Source: Bradyrhizobium sp. CCGE-LA001
GTDB lineage: Bacteria; Pseudomonadota; Alphaproteobacteria; Rhizobiales; Xanthobacteraceae
Reading direction: 5' to 3'
DNA length: 64,000 nt
Assembly: GCF_000296215.2 (NCBI RefSeq)
Contig: NZ_CP013949.1
Coordinates: forward strand, 4,705,501-4,769,500
Positions 7,672-17,328 of the stretch are shown here, piece after piece. The notes below the pieces were generated by a model. It worked only from the letters and a program-made list of their open reading frames with translations, ran no database searches and was not told the origin of the DNA. The position numbers were made by a program, and so were the translations under genes. Each line of letters opens with the position of its first letter. Position 1 is the first letter of the stretch.

Positions 7672-8697
7672 ATGGAATACCGACGCTTGGGCCGGTCAGG
7701 CCTCATGGTGCCCGCCTTGAGTCTCGGCACCGGCACCTTTGGCGGCGTCGGCCGCCTTGCTGCGTGGGGCACGACGGATGCGACCGAAGCCCGGCGCCTT
7801 CTGGACATCTGCCTCGAGGCCGGCGTGTCGATGTTCGACACCGCCAACGTCTATTCGCTCGGCGAGTCCGAGCGGGTGCTCGGCGAAGCCATCAAGGGCC
7901 GCCGCGACAAGGTCCTGATCTCGACCAAGGCGACCTTCCGCTTCGGCGATGGTCCCAACGACATCGGCTCGTCGCGGCAGCACTTGCTCAAAGCCATCGA
8001 CGGTTCGCTCAGCCGGCTCGGCACCGATTACATCGACCTGTTCCAGCTCCATGGTTTCGATGCCTTCACCCCGCCCGAAGAGGTGCTCTCAACCCTCGAC
8101 GTGCTCGTGCGCGCCGGCAAGATCCGTTACGTCGGCGTCTCGAACTTTTCGGGCTGGCACCTGATGAAGTCGCTCGCGGTCGCCGACAAACACGGCTTCC
8201 CGCGCTACGTCGCCAATCAGACGTACTATTCCCTGATTGGGCGCGATTACGAATGGGAGCTGATGCCGCTCGGCGTCGATCAGGGCTTGGGCGCCGTGGT
8301 CTGGTCGCCGCTTGGCTGGGGCCGCCTCACCGGAAAGATCCGCCGCGGCGAGCCCAAGCCGGAAGTAAGCCGCCTGCCCAAGACCGCCGAGTTCGGCCCG
8401 CCGGTGCCGGACGAGCATGTCTATCGCGTCGTCGATGCCATCGACGAGATCGCGAAGGAGACCGGCAAAAGCGTCTCGCAGATCGCGCTCAACTGGCTGC
8501 TGCAGCGTCCCACGGTCTCGACACTGATCATCGGTGCGCGCAACGAGACGCAGCTGCGCGAAAATCTCGGCGCGGTCGGCTGGTCCTTGACCAAGGACCA
8601 GGTCGCAAAGCTCGACGCCGCGAGCAAGGTGACGCTGCCTTATCCCTATTGGCACCAGCGCACGACCTTTACCGACCGCAACCCGCCGGCGGTGTAG
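7672..8697 (+). CDS. Aldo/keto reductase (potassium-channel beta-like / YghZ-type)
   Basis: 341 residues with a full NADPH-dependent (beta/alpha)8 AKR fold. Catalytic tetrad segments are FDTANVYSLGESERVLG (Asp and Tyr), LISTKATFRFG (Lys) and LFQLHGFD (His). The C-terminal cofactor site is STLIIGARNETQLRENL. It reduces an aldehyde or ketone of unknown identity. The ATG at 7672 has AAGGAG about 7 bases upstream (7660-7665); 27 in-frame codons further upstream look non-coding. It could belong functionally with the adjacent aldoxime/nitrile genes as an aldehyde reductase, but it has its own 147-base leader. Confidence 0.88.
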   Translation: MEYRRLGRSGLMVPALSLGTGTFGGVGRLAAWGTTDATEARRLLDICLEAGVSMFDTANVYSLGESERVLGEAIKGRRDKVLISTKATFRFGDGPNDIGSSRQHLLKAIDGSLSRLGTDYIDLFQLHGFDAFTPPEEVLSTLDVLVRAGKIRYVGVSNFSGWHLMKSLAVADKHGFPRYVANQTYYSLIGRDYEWELMPLGVDQGLGAVVWSPLGWGRLTGKIRRGEPKPEVSRLPKTAEFGPPVPDEHVYRVVDAIDEIAKETGKSVSQIALNWLLQRPTVSTLIIGARNETQLRENLGAVGWSLTKDQVAKLDAASKVTLPYPYWHQRTTFTDRNPPAV

Positions 8698-8872
8698 GCG
8701 CCTCTCCAAGTACTAAATCACGGACAGGCCCGCGAAAGCCGCCGATGCCCTGCCGCACCCGGGGAACCAGGCTTTCGACGCGGGAACTGTCCGTGTCCTG
8801 CCGGGTTGCGATCCATCCTGCGATTTCCTAATCCGGAGGTGAACCACGGCTCGAATCAAGCGCGCCCTCATC

Positions 8873-10294
8873 ATGTCGTCCGCACCCATCGAGCATGCCG
8901 ACGGCCTGCCGCAACCGCAGCGCAGCCAAGCCGTGCTCACCATTGCGCTCGGCATCATCATGGCGGTGGTCGACAGCGCCATCGCCAATGTGGCGCTGCC
9001 GACGATCGCGGCCGACCTCGATGCGAGCCCGGCCTTCTCGATCTGGATCGTCAACGGCTACCAGCTCGCGATCACGATCTCACTGCTGCCGCTGGCGTCG
9101 CTCGGCGAGATCGTCGGCTATCGCCGCGTCTATCTGATCGGGCTGGTGCTGTTCACGATTGCCTCCGCCTTGTGCGCGCTGGCGGACACGCTGCCGCTGC
9201 TGACGACCGCGCGGATCCTCCAGGGCTTTGGCGCGGCCGGCATCATGAGCGTCAACGCGGCGCTGGTGCGCTTCACCTATCCGCGCAGCCAGCTCGGCCG
9301 CGGCATCGGGCTCAACGCGCTCGTCGTGGCCCTCTCGGCCGCGGTCGGCCCGACGCTGGCGGCCGGCATTCTCGCGGTCGGAAGCTGGCCGTGGCTGTTC
9401 GCCATCAACGTGCCGCTCGGTGCGGTGACTTTGCTGATCGGCTTGCGCAGCCTGCCGCACACCAAGCCCGCGGGCCGCTCCTTCGACTGGCAGAGCGCGG
9501 GCCTGTCGGCGATCACGTTCGGCGTCGGCATTGCGGCGGTCGACAGCGTCGGTCATGGCCAGGCCGCGATCACCTGCCTCGTGCAGTTCGCCATCGCGCT
9601 CGTCGCCGGCGCTCTGCTCATCTATCGCGAAACGCACATGACCTCGCCGCTGTTGCCGGTCGATCTGTTGCGCATCCCGGTCTTCGCGCTGTCGATTGCA
9701 ACCTCGATCGCGTCGTTCTGCGGACAGATGCTGGCCTTCGTCGCGATTCCCTTCTACCTCCAGAGCCGCTTCGGCTATTCGGCGGTGCACATGGGCCTAT
9801 TGATCACGCCCTGGCCGATCGCGGTGGCGTTCGCGGCGCCCCTTGCCGGCCGTCTGGTCGAGCACTATCCGGCCGGCCTGCTCGGCGGCATCGGGCTCAC
9901 GCTGTTTGCCTGTGGCCTTGCCGCGCTCGCGTTCCTGCCCGCGAGCCCGACGCCGTTCGACGTGATCTGGCGCATGGCGCTGGCAGGTGCCGGCTTCGGC
10001 CTGTTCCAGACCCCCAACAACCGCACCATGATCGCGGCCGCCCCGCGCGAGCGCGCCGGCGGCGCCAGCGGCATGCTGGGCACGGCGCGGCTGCTCGGCC
10101 AGACCACGGGCGCTGCGCTGGTCGCGCTGCTGCTCGGGCGGTATCCGGTCGAGGGCACGAGGCTGGCGCTCCTCGCCGGCGTCGGATTCGCGCTATGCGG
10201 CGCGGTGCTGAGCATGCTGCGGCTGTCGCCTGCGGGCGCACGCGGCGCCGAGCACGTCCGCGTGCAGGACGATCAGCGCTTGCGCGGCGAATAG
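8873..10294 (+). CDS. MFS multidrug exporter, DHA2 (14-TM) type
   Basis: 473 residues with about 14 hydrophobic segments. The DHA2 motif near helix 1 reads MAVVDSAIANVALPTIAADL, motif A follows helix 2, and motif C-like GALLVAALSAAVGPTLAAGIL lies in helix 5. Such EmrB/QacA relatives use proton-motive force to export drugs, dyes or metabolites across the inner membrane. There is no neighbouring MFP (EmrA) gene. The start is uncertain: ATG 8873 has no good ribosome site, and the GGAGG 30 bases upstream is out of frame with it. Confidence 0.85.
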   Translation: MSSAPIEHADGLPQPQRSQAVLTIALGIIMAVVDSAIANVALPTIAADLDASPAFSIWIVNGYQLAITISLLPLASLGEIVGYRRVYLIGLVLFTIASALCALADTLPLLTTARILQGFGAAGIMSVNAALVRFTYPRSQLGRGIGLNALVVALSAAVGPTLAAGILAVGSWPWLFAINVPLGAVTLLIGLRSLPHTKPAGRSFDWQSAGLSAITFGVGIAAVDSVGHGQAAITCLVQFAIALVAGALLIYRETHMTSPLLPVDLLRIPVFALSIATSIASFCGQMLAFVAIPFYLQSRFGYSAVHMGLLITPWPIAVAFAAPLAGRLVEHYPAGLLGGIGLTLFACGLAALAFLPASPTPFDVIWRMALAGAGFGLFQTPNNRTMIAAAPRERAGGASGMLGTARLLGQTTGAALVALLLGRYPVEGTRLALLAGVGFALCGAVLSMLRLSPAGARGAEHVRVQDDQRLRGE

Positions 10295-10422
10295 CGCGGG
10301 CCCACGCCCAGGCTATGGCTGTTTTCGTGCACAACCCCAGCGTGGCTTAACTATTCCGACCTATGGCCTATTGTCCTCCCGCTCCGGTTGCGCTTCAGTG
10401 ACGGCGGGACAAGGGGCATTTC

Positions 10423-10872
10423 ATGCGTTCATTTGGAATTGTGGCGCTCAGCGTCATGCTGGGCGGCTGCGCGTCTGTCACGCGCGGCACGACCGAGAAT
10501 ATCAGCATCTCATCGACACCGTCGGGCGTGGAAGCAGTCGTGAGCGGGCTTGAAGTGCCCACCACCTGCACCACGCCATGCGCCATCGTCGCCAAACGCA
10601 GCGCCGACATCACGATCACCTTCGAGAAGGAAGGCTATCAATCGCAGACGGTGCAACTTACGAAGGAAGTGTCTGGCACGGGCGCCGCCGGCTTCGCCGG
10701 CAATCTCCTGGCGGGCGGCGTCATCGGCATGGGGGTCGATGCTGCGACCGGCGCGGCGACCGATCACAAGCCGAATCCGGTCATCGTGACGATGCAGCCG
10801 TCCGTGCCGCACGCAGCACCGCGCACTCCGAAGAGACCGCGGCCACCGCGCGCACCGGAGGCCGGAACGTAA
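10423..10872 (+). CDS. Lipoprotein with PEGA-like domain
   Basis: 149 residues. The signal sequence ends in a lipobox LGGC with Cys at residue 17, so the mature protein is lipid-anchored. The middle (SSTPSGVEAVVSG ... TPCAIVAKRSADITITFEKEGYQSQTVQL) is a beta-sandwich repeat typical of PEGA domains, and a Gly/Ala-rich helix (AGNLLAGGVIGMGVDAATGA) follows, like those of small outer-membrane lipoproteins. The tail is Pro/Arg-rich. Function is unknown. A strong hairpin terminator follows 30 bases after the stop. Confidence 0.75.
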   Translation: MRSFGIVALSVMLGGCASVTRGTTENISISSTPSGVEAVVSGLEVPTTCTTPCAIVAKRSADITITFEKEGYQSQTVQLTKEVSGTGAAGFAGNLLAGGVIGMGVDAATGAATDHKPNPVIVTMQPSVPHAAPRTPKRPRPPRAPEAGT

Positions 10873-10903
10873 GGCCACCTCCGGACCGCCAACGACGCAA
10901 ACA

Positions 10904-10935
10904 AAAAGGCCGGCTTTGCAGCCGGCCTTTTCGAT
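10904..10935. terminator. Bidirectional rho-independent terminator
   Basis: The hairpin GGCCGGC-TTTGCA-GCCGGCC is flanked by A5 on the left and T4 on the right. It therefore works for the plus-strand lipoprotein gene and, in reverse, for clpA which ends at 10951. The convergent location between two gene ends supports the call. Confidence 0.9.
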
Positions 10936-10950
10936 TTCATCATAAGCCGA

Positions 10951-13359
10951 TCAGACCTTGACCAGCGGCCCCTTCGAGGTCGGCCCCTTGGAGCCGCCGG
11001 GGCCGCCCGGCTTGGACTTGCCCGGCGGACGCTTGCGGGTGCCGGGCAGCTTCTCCTGCTTCGGCGTGACCGGGCCGTCGAGGAATTCGAAGCCGATCTT
11101 CTCCTTGGTCTCGTCGGCCTCGTCCTTGACGAGAACGACGCGAACATGGCCGCCGCCCTTGAGCTTGCCGAACAGCACCTCGTCGGCCAGCGGCTTCTTG
11201 ATGTGCTCCTGGATCACGCGAGCCATGGGACGCGCGCCCATCTGCTCGTCGTAACCATGCTGGACCAGCCAGGCCTTGGCGGGCTCGGACAGCTCGATGG
11301 TAACATCGCGATCGCCGAGCTGCGCCTCGAGCTGAAGCACGAACTTCTCGACCACGGTGCCGATCACCTCGACGCTGAGATGGCCGAACGAGACGATGGC
11401 ATCGAGACGGTTACGGAATTCCGGCGCGAACTGCCGGTTGATCGCCTCGTGGTCGTCGCCTTCCCGCTTCGAGCGCGTGAAGCCGAACGCCTGCTTGGCG
11501 AGATCCGCCGCGCCCGCATTCGTCGTCATGATCAGGATCACGTTGCGGAAGTTGACCTGCTTGCCGTTGTGATCGGTGAGCCGGCCGTGATCCATGATCT
11601 GGAGCAGCACGTTGTAGAGATCGGGATGCGCCTTCTCGATCTCGTCGAGCAGCACCACGCAATGCGGATGCTGATCGACGCCATCGGTGAGCAGACCGCC
11701 CTGGTCGAAGCCGACATAGCCGGGAGGCGCGCCGATCAGGCGCGACACGGTGTGCCGCTCCATGTATTCGGACATGTCGAAGCGCAGGAGCTCGACGCCG
11801 AGCGTCGCCGCGAGCTGCTTTGCGACTTCGGTCTTGCCGACGCCGGTGGGCCCTGAGAACAGGTAGCAGCCGATCGGCTTCTCCGGTTCGCGCAGGCCGG
11901 CACGCGCCAGCTTGATCGAAGCGGCGAGCGACTCGATCGCCTTGTCCTGGCCGAACACGGTGCGCTTCAGGGTCTGCTCGAGATGCTTGAGCACCTCGGC
12001 GTCGTCCTTCGACACACTCTTCGGCGGGATCCGCGCCATCGAAGCGATCGTGGTCTCGATCTCCTTGATGCCGATGGTCTTCTTGCGCTTGTTCTCGGCG
12101 ACCAGCATCTGCGCCGCGCCGGACTCGTCGATCACGTCGATCGCCTTGTCAGGCAGCTTGCGGTCGTGGATGTAGCGCGAAGACAGCTGCACCGCGGCCT
12201 CGATCGCCTCATTGGTGTACTTCAGACGGTGATAGTCCTCGAAGTATGGTTTGAGGCCCTTGAGGATCGCGATCGCGTCCTCGACCGTCGGCTCGTTGAT
12301 GTCGATCTTCTGGAAGCGCCGCACCAGCGCGCGGTCCTTCTCGAAGTGCTGGCGGTACTCCTTGTAGGTGGTCGAGCCCATGCAGCGGATCGTGCCCGAG
12401 GCCAGCGCCGGCTTCAGCAGGTTCGAGGCGTCCATCGCCCCGCCCGACGTCGCGCCCGCACCGATCACAGTGTGGATCTCGTCGATGAACAGGATGGCGT
12501 TGGGATGCGCCTCGAGCTCCTTCAGCACCTGCTTCAGGCGCTCCTCGAAGTCGCCGCGATAGCGCGTGCCTGCGAGCAGCGTGCCCATGTCGAGCGAGAA
12601 CACGGTGGCGGCCGCGAGCACCTCCGGCACCTCGCTGTCGACGATGCGCTTGGCGAGACCTTCCGCGATCGCGGTCTTGCCGACACCGGCTTCGCCGACG
12701 AACAGCGGATTGTTCTTCTGCCGGCGGCACAGCACCTGGATCGCGCGGTTGATCTCGGAGTTGCGTCCGATCACCGGATCGATTTTGCCGTCGCGCGCCT
12801 TCTTGTTGAGGTTGACGCAATAGGTCTCGAGCGCCTCGCCCTTCTTCTTGGCGTCCTCGTTGCCCTTGGTCTCGGTCTCCTCGTCGACGCCGCGCACGGG
12901 CCGCGCTTCGGAGACGCCCGGCCGCTTGGCGATGCCGTGACTGATGTAATTGACGGCGTCATAACGCGTCATGTCCTGCTCCTGCAGGAAATACGCGGCA
13001 TGGCTTTCACGCTCGGCGAAGATCGCGATCAGGACGTTGGCGCCGGTCACCTCTTCGCGGCCGGACGACTGCACGTGGATCACCGCGCGCTGGATCACGC
13101 GCTGGAAGCCGGCGGTCGGCTTGGCGTCGTCGGCGCCGTCCGTCACCAGATTCTCGAATTCGGTCTCAAGATAATTTACGAGGCTCGTACGGAGCTTGTC
13201 GAGATCGACGCTACAGGCGCGCATAACCGCGGCTGCATCGGAGTCGTCGATCAAAGAAAGCAAGAGATGCTCGAGCGTCGCGTATTGGTGATGACGCTCG
13301 TTTGCGATCGCCAGCGCACGATGCAGGGATTGTTCAAGGCTTTGGGAAAAAGTCGGCAT
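10951..13359 (-). CDS. clpA: ATP-dependent Clp protease, ATP-binding subunit ClpA
   Basis: 802 residues, full length for ClpA. The N-domain repeat ([24 protein letters not shown]) starts the protein and binds ClpS. The first AAA+ module carries Walker [16 protein letters not shown] (about 220) and Walker B LFIDEIH; the second carries [15 protein letters not shown] (about 505) and [12 protein letters not shown]. The C-terminal tail is Pro/Gly/Lys-rich beyond the D2 small domain. It unfolds substrates and feeds them to ClpP in the cytosol. clpS lies upstream on the same strand 291 bases away; the gap shows no gene. Confidence 0.97.
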   Translation of the reverse strand: MPTFSQSLEQSLHRALAIANERHHQYATLEHLLLSLIDDSDAAAVMRACSVDLDKLRTSLVNYLETEFENLVTDGADDAKPTAGFQRVIQRAVIHVQSSGREEVTGANVLIAIFAERESHAAYFLQEQDMTRYDAVNYISHGIAKRPGVSEARPVRGVDEETETKGNEDAKKKGEALETYCVNLNKKARDGKIDPVIGRNSEINRAIQVLCRRQKNNPLFVGEAGVGKTAIAEGLAKRIVDSEVPEVLAAATVFSLDMGTLLAGTRYRGDFEERLKQVLKELEAHPNAILFIDEIHTVIGAGATSGGAMDASNLLKPALASGTIRCMGSTTYKEYRQHFEKDRALVRRFQKIDINEPTVEDAIAILKGLKPYFEDYHRLKYTNEAIEAAVQLSSRYIHDRKLPDKAIDVIDESGAAQMLVAENKRKKTIGIKEIETTIASMARIPPKSVSKDDAEVLKHLEQTLKRTVFGQDKAIESLAASIKLARAGLREPEKPIGCYLFSGPTGVGKTEVAKQLAATLGVELLRFDMSEYMERHTVSRLIGAPPGYVGFDQGGLLTDGVDQHPHCVVLLDEIEKAHPDLYNVLLQIMDHGRLTDHNGKQVNFRNVILIMTTNAGAADLAKQAFGFTRSKREGDDHEAINRQFAPEFRNRLDAIVSFGHLSVEVIGTVVEKFVLQLEAQLGDRDVTIELSEPAKAWLVQHGYDEQMGARPMARVIQEHIKKPLADEVLFGKLKGGGHVRVVLVKDEADETKEKIGFEFLDGPVTPKQEKLPGTRKRPPGKSKPGGPGGSKGPTSKGPLVKV

Positions 13360-13650
13360 TCGCGTCCTCTATGGCCCCCACCATCATGGTCGTGATCGCC
13401 CGGTCAGGCAACAACAACCTTTGTCACATATAGTTATACAAGATCGCGGCGAAAGACCGGTTCCGCGACTCCGCAGCTGGCCACCTGCGCCATTTTCGAT
13501 GCAAAACCCGTTCCGATTTGGGCGGGATCGGCGCCGGTGCAAAATTCCGCGAGCTTGCCGGCTGCAATGGACATCGCGGGCACATAGGTCGCGACGATCA
13601 CACCGCGACATAAGCAACGAAAGCCGGCTTCGAACGCGCCGCGAGACGCC

Positions 13651-13983
13651 CTACTTCTTTTCCATCACGCATTGCAGCGGATGCTGGTGCTTGCGGGCGA
13701 AATCCATCACCTGCGTCACCTTGGTCTCGGCAATCTCGTAGGTGAACACACCGCACTCGCCGATCCCGTGATGATGGACGTGGAGCATGATCTTGGTCGC
13801 GGCCTCGACGTCCTTCTGGAAGAACTTCTCCAGCACGTGGACGACGAACTCCATCGGAGTGTAGTCGTCGTTGAGGATCAGCACACGGTACAGGTTCGGC
13901 CGCTTGGTCTTGGGCTTGACCTTGGTGATGACCGAGGTGTTCGGCCCCGTCGGACCATTGGAACGATTGTCGTCATTGCTCAT
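13651..13983 (-). CDS. clpS: ATP-dependent Clp protease adaptor ClpS
   Basis: 110 residues. The core (about 30-110) contains the N-degron-binding motif [20 protein letters not shown] and the helix [15 protein letters not shown], ending with VMEKK. ClpS recognises N-terminal Leu/Phe/Trp/Tyr of degradation substrates and hands them to ClpA, encoded just downstream in the same direction. The start ATG 13983 gives an N-terminal disordered stretch ([15 protein letters not shown]), which fits the family; an upstream in-frame ATG at about 14043 would add 20 residues without homology. Confidence 0.95.
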   Translation of the reverse strand: MSNDDNRSNGPTGPNTSVITKVKPKTKRPNLYRVLILNDDYTPMEFVVHVLEKFFQKDVEAATKIMLHVHHHGIGECGVFTYEIAETKVTQVMDFARKHQHPLQCVMEKK

Positions 13984-14294
13984 CCGGGGAGCACGGGCCG
14001 CGACAGACGCGGACAGATCGAGGCTGGAAGTCAGTTGCGGCATGGCACAGGCGTTCAAAATTCCCCACGGAAGCGATGACGGTTGCCGCGCGCGCCGCTC
14101 TTCGGAGCCTTGCGCAGGCGCGCCGCCTTGTTGGATCGCCGCTCCCGACGGATCCGGCCAAGCCGGATCGTTCGCTAGCAATATGGGCCCGCCTCCGGCT
14201 TGCCGCAAGCACGCAAAACTCCGGCCGATGCGGCCGCAGCGGTGCCGATTCCCGGCCCGGCGATCTCCGGCGAGGTTAATCAATCTCGGCCGGT

Positions 14295-14323
14295 TTGACA
14301 AAAATTTCCGCCGCGCCTGTTTA
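14295..14323 (+). promoter_or_regulatory. Candidate sigma70-type promoter pointing into the gap upstream of the phasin terminator
   Basis: TTGACA at 14295-14300 and TGTTTA at 14318-14323 are separated by exactly 17 bases. No plus-strand gene follows; the next plus-strand feature is the hairpin at 14481-14510, so a transcript of about 180 bases could result. The match is good at -35 and moderate at -10. It may be chance. Confidence 0.35.
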
Positions 14324-14480
14324 GAACAGATTGATCAGGAACCCGGCACCGGATGCGGCCCGCGAGGTTTCGCGCAGAGGCATCTCCGGTTTTCTACGGT
14401 CCAATTTACCAACACGTCGGCAAGCATGACGATCGATGTGGTCCAAGCGCGGCGAGCTGACGCATTCGTCACACGCAAAC

Positions 14481-14510
14481 AAAAAGCCCGGCTGGTTCAG
14501 CCGGGCTTTC
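14481..14510 (-). terminator. Rho-independent terminator of the phasin gene
   Basis: AGCCCGGCTG-GTT-CAGCCGGGCT forms a strong hairpin. On the minus strand it is followed by TTTTTG, giving a classical terminator 22 bases after the phasin stop codon. On the plus strand the T-run is only three bases. Confidence 0.88.
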
Positions 14511-14532
14511 GATTCCAGGACGTCCCGGAAAT

Positions 14533-14871
14533 TTAGTGAGCGGCCGGGGTGAACTTCGACACGATGGTCTCGACCGGCTTGAAGGCCTGCTTGGCGAGGT
14601 CGCTGTAGAGGCCGGCGATCTTCTGCGATTCCGCGACGAAGGTCTCGTAGGCGGAACGAGCGAAATCGGTCTGCGCTTCCATGGCCTTGTCCAGCGACTT
14701 CACGCCGGAAAGCTTCTCGACGAAGGACTTGGTGTCTTCGAACGATTTCTTGGTGTAGTCGCCATAGGCGCTGGCGATCGCCTGGAGGCCGTGCTGCACC
14801 GAAGTCGCGGACGCGACGCACTGCTCGAACTGCTCTTTCCCGTAGTTCTGAAAGTCTTCAACCTTGAACAT
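14533..14871 (-). CDS. Phasin (PHB granule-associated protein)
   Basis: 112 residues, almost entirely amphipathic helix, with phasin-family features: FQNYGKEQFEQCVASATS, KSFEDTKSFVEKLSG, AYETFVAESQKIAGLYSDLAKQAFKP. Phasins coat polyhydroxybutyrate granules in the cytosol and control their size. The start ATG 14871 has AAGGA about 8 bases upstream; the longer frame upstream runs through the promoter. Two PhaR-type operators overlap its promoter region, consistent with repression until PHB accumulates. It has its own terminator, so it is monocistronic. Confidence 0.9.
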   Translation of the reverse strand: MFKVEDFQNYGKEQFEQCVASATSVQHGLQAIASAYGDYTKKSFEDTKSFVEKLSGVKSLDKAMEAQTDFARSAYETFVAESQKIAGLYSDLAKQAFKPVETIVSKFTPAAH

Positions 14872-14936
14872 GTCGGAATCCTTTTTCCCTGGCTCTCGTC
14901 GGGAAGCCCCGGCTCCCTGACCCTGCCCACAACTAG

Positions 14937-14977
14937 TGCAACGCACAATAAAGTCAAGAATCTTGTGCGACGCACAA
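14937..14977 (-). promoter_or_regulatory. Phasin promoter with two PhaR-type operators
   Basis: TGCAACGCACAA (14937-14948) and TGCGACGCACAA (14966-14977) both match TGCRNYGCASMA, the PhaR consensus I recall for Bradyrhizobium, and are spaced 29 bases start to start. A minus-strand -35 TTGACT (14957-14952) lies between them; with a -10 near TAGTTG (14935-14930) one site would occupy the spacer. That is a repressor arrangement: PhaR binds DNA when no PHB is present and is titrated onto granules otherwise. Confidence 0.72.
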
Positions 14978-15258
14978 AAATAGATCCAAATCGCTGAGAT
15001 TTCCGGGGTTTCCCGCAAGGGTTCCTTAAGCTTTTGGAAACCGCGACCCCCTACCTTGATTCCCTGGACGTGTTCACTTCCGCAAGCGGCCAAAGCCGTT
15101 TGAGAACATCACCTTAGCCAGAACAGCGGCTCAGGCCCCAGCTCTTCCGCGGCCAACACCAGCGGAGGGACAGCCTGAGCAGGTAATGATCCCGGGTCGA
15201 GTGGGCACAATTTCGCCTCACGAGCCGGTGATCAAGTCAGAAACGGGGACGGGGTTCC

Positions 15259-17103
15259 ATGCTTCGTAACAACTTGTCTTCCTCGCGCTTGGCGCGGGTT
15301 GGCGTTTTCGGGCTTCTTACGGTCACCACCGCAATCATCTTTACCACCGACGCTGCTGAGGCGCGGCGTCACCGGCGCCATTACGCGCACCACAAGGTGC
15401 AGCGCGATGTGTCCGAGAGCTCCAGCTCGAAATTCGCGTCCATCATCGTCGACGGCAATTCCGGCGCCGTGCTCCAGTCGACCAGCCCCGACGCACTGCG
15501 ACACCCCGCCTCGCTCACCAAGATCATGACGCTCTATTTGCTGTTCGAGCGCCTCGAGTCCGGCAAGCTGAAGCTCGACACCGAGATGCCGGTGTCCAAG
15601 CACGCGGCCGACCAGGATCCGACCAAGCTCAATCTGCGCGCCGGCCAGACCATCCGCGTCGAGGACGCGATCAAGGGTCTCGTGACGCGTTCCGCCAATG
15701 ACGCCGCCGTAGTCATCGCAGAAGCGATTGCCGGAGACGAAGACGACTTCGCCCAGATGATGACGCGCAAGGCGCGCTCGCTCGGCATGTCCAAGACGGT
15801 GTACCGCAACGCCAACGGCCTTCCCAACGACGAGCAGGTCACAACCGCGCGCGACCAGGCCACGCTCGGCCGCGCCATCCAGGAGCGCTTCCCGCGCTAC
15901 TATCGCTATTTCGCGACCTCGACCTTCAACTGGCGCGGTCAGTCGATCCGCAACCACAATCGCCTGCTCGGCAGTGTCGAGGGCGTGGACGGCATCAAGA
16001 CCGGCTACACCCGCGCCTCCGGCTTCAATCTCGTCAGCTCGATGCGCCGCGGCAATCGCCACCTGATCGGCGTCGTGCTCGGCGGCCGCAGCGGCGGCTC
16101 GCGCGACGCCATCATGCGCAACCTGCTCGCGGAGAATGTCGAGAAGGGCGCGACCACTCGCACCGTCGTCGCGGTCACCGAGCGCAACGGGGCCGACGCC
16201 AGCACCGACGTTGCCGACGCGTCCAATAGTCCGGCACGTCCCCCCGCTCAGGTTCAAGCCGCGGCGACCCCCGCCCCGGAAGCCGCCCCGTCGCGCCTCG
16301 CCGCCCGCCTGTCGACGCTTGCCGCTGCGACTGCCGCGATGCCGCCGGCTCAGCCCAGAGCTGAAGCGAGCAAGCCTGAAGTTCGCCCGACGGAATCCAG
16401 GATCGAGCCGGCACCGCTCACCAACGGTGTGATCTCCAGCCAGCCGCTGTCGATCATCCCTGGCTCGTCCGAGCCGATGAAGCCGGTCCGGGTCAAGACT
16501 GTTCAGGTCAAGGCCGGGCCCGTGAAGGTCGCCTCCGCTGCCCCCACTTCGGTGTCGCCGCCGGTCACCAACACCGTTCCGTCCCGGTCCGATGTCGCGG
16601 AGACCTCCGGCGCCGTCGTCGCCCGTGCCGACCTCATCAACAAGCCGGAGATCGCGAGCCAGCCGGAAGCGCCGAAGGCCGAGATCGCCCGCACCGAGCT
16701 GCCGCGCCAGCCAGCGGGCTTCGGCACCGGTAACGGCATCCTCGGGGTGCTGCCGGCCGCAACCGCCTCCGCGCCCGCCGCTCCGAAGCTCGCTTCCGCC
16801 GACCCGACGCCGCAGCCGATCCAGATGAGCGCCACGACCAAGCCGGCCGTCACCCACAGCGGCTGGATCGTCCAGGTCGGCGCGCTCGAGAGCGAAACCG
16901 AAGCCAAGCAGCGCATCGACGCCGCCCGCAGCTCGGCCCGCGGCCTGCTGAGCAAGGCCGACCCGTTCACCGAGCCGGTCCTCGCCAAGGACAACCGCAA
17001 GCTCTACCGCGCCCGCTTCGCCGGCCTTGAGCGCGACCAGGCCGAAGCCGTCTGCCGCACCTTAAAGCGCGCCGAGATCTCCTGCATCACCGTCCGCAAC
17101 TGA
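15259..17103 (+). CDS. D-alanyl-D-alanine carboxypeptidase with C-terminal SPOR domain
   Basis: 614 residues. The signal peptide (VGVFGLLTVTTAIIFTTDAAEA) is followed by a class-A PBP5-type domain (about 55-290) with SxxK in HPASLTKIMTLYLLF, SxN in TRSANDAAVVIA and KTG in VDGIKTGYTRASGFN. It trims stem pentapeptides in the periplasm. Residues about 300-530 form a Pro/Ala-rich linker, and the end (SGWIVQVGALESETEAKQRI ... YRARFAGLERDQAEAVCRTL) is a SPOR domain that binds denuded septal glycan. The combination suggests action at the division site. It is followed by a terminator. Confidence 0.92.
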   Translation: MLRNNLSSSRLARVGVFGLLTVTTAIIFTTDAAEARRHRRHYAHHKVQRDVSESSSSKFASIIVDGNSGAVLQSTSPDALRHPASLTKIMTLYLLFERLESGKLKLDTEMPVSKHAADQDPTKLNLRAGQTIRVEDAIKGLVTRSANDAAVVIAEAIAGDEDDFAQMMTRKARSLGMSKTVYRNANGLPNDEQVTTARDQATLGRAIQERFPRYYRYFATSTFNWRGQSIRNHNRLLGSVEGVDGIKTGYTRASGFNLVSSMRRGNRHLIGVVLGGRSGGSRDAIMRNLLAENVEKGATTRTVVAVTERNGADASTDVADASNSPARPPAQVQAAATPAPEAAPSRLAARLSTLAAATAAMPPAQPRAEASKPEVRPTESRIEPAPLTNGVISSQPLSIIPGSSEPMKPVRVKTVQVKAGPVKVASAAPTSVSPPVTNTVPSRSDVAETSGAVVARADLINKPEIASQPEAPKAEIARTELPRQPAGFGTGNGILGVLPAATASAPAAPKLASADPTPQPIQMSATTKPAVTHSGWIVQVGALESETEAKQRIDAARSSARGLLSKADPFTEPVLAKDNRKLYRARFAGLERDQAEAVCRTLKRAEISCITVRN

Positions 17104-17125
17104 TCTCTTCACCGGTTCGGAACAA

Positions 17126-17155
17126 AATGCCCGCGCCTTGCGCGGGCATTTTTAT
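17126..17155 (+). terminator. Rho-independent terminator of the carboxypeptidase gene
   Basis: ATGCCCGCG-CCTTG-CGCGGGCAT followed by TTTTTAT, 22 bases after the stop codon. Confidence 0.93.
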
Positions 17156-17328
17156 TTCCGGAGATGCGGCAATGCCGAGGCTGCTCCCCGACAACCTCTC
17201 GTCAAGGATTTACGGTTAAAACTTTGCTCAAGGGATCGACCACGCCGACAAAGGGCGGGCATCGGGGCGACGGCAAACGGAGCAAGCGGAGCTCACACGG
17301 TACGGGCGTTTGTGGCGTGGTGCCGGAG

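Larger units (their letters stand above)
13984..14532. other. 549-base gene-free region between clpS and the phasin gene
   Basis: The long frame upstream of clpS in this stretch lacks any recognisable protein signature. The region contains the presumed clpS promoter, one candidate plus-strand promoter (14295-14323) and the phasin terminator (14481-14510). Otherwise I see nothing. Confidence 0.6.

Noticed and set aside
15232..16857. A 541-codon frame on the minus strand opposite the D-Ala-D-Ala carboxypeptidase gene
   Set aside because: Composition is Gly/Arg/Asp-rich low-complexity and mirrors the sense gene's codon bias.
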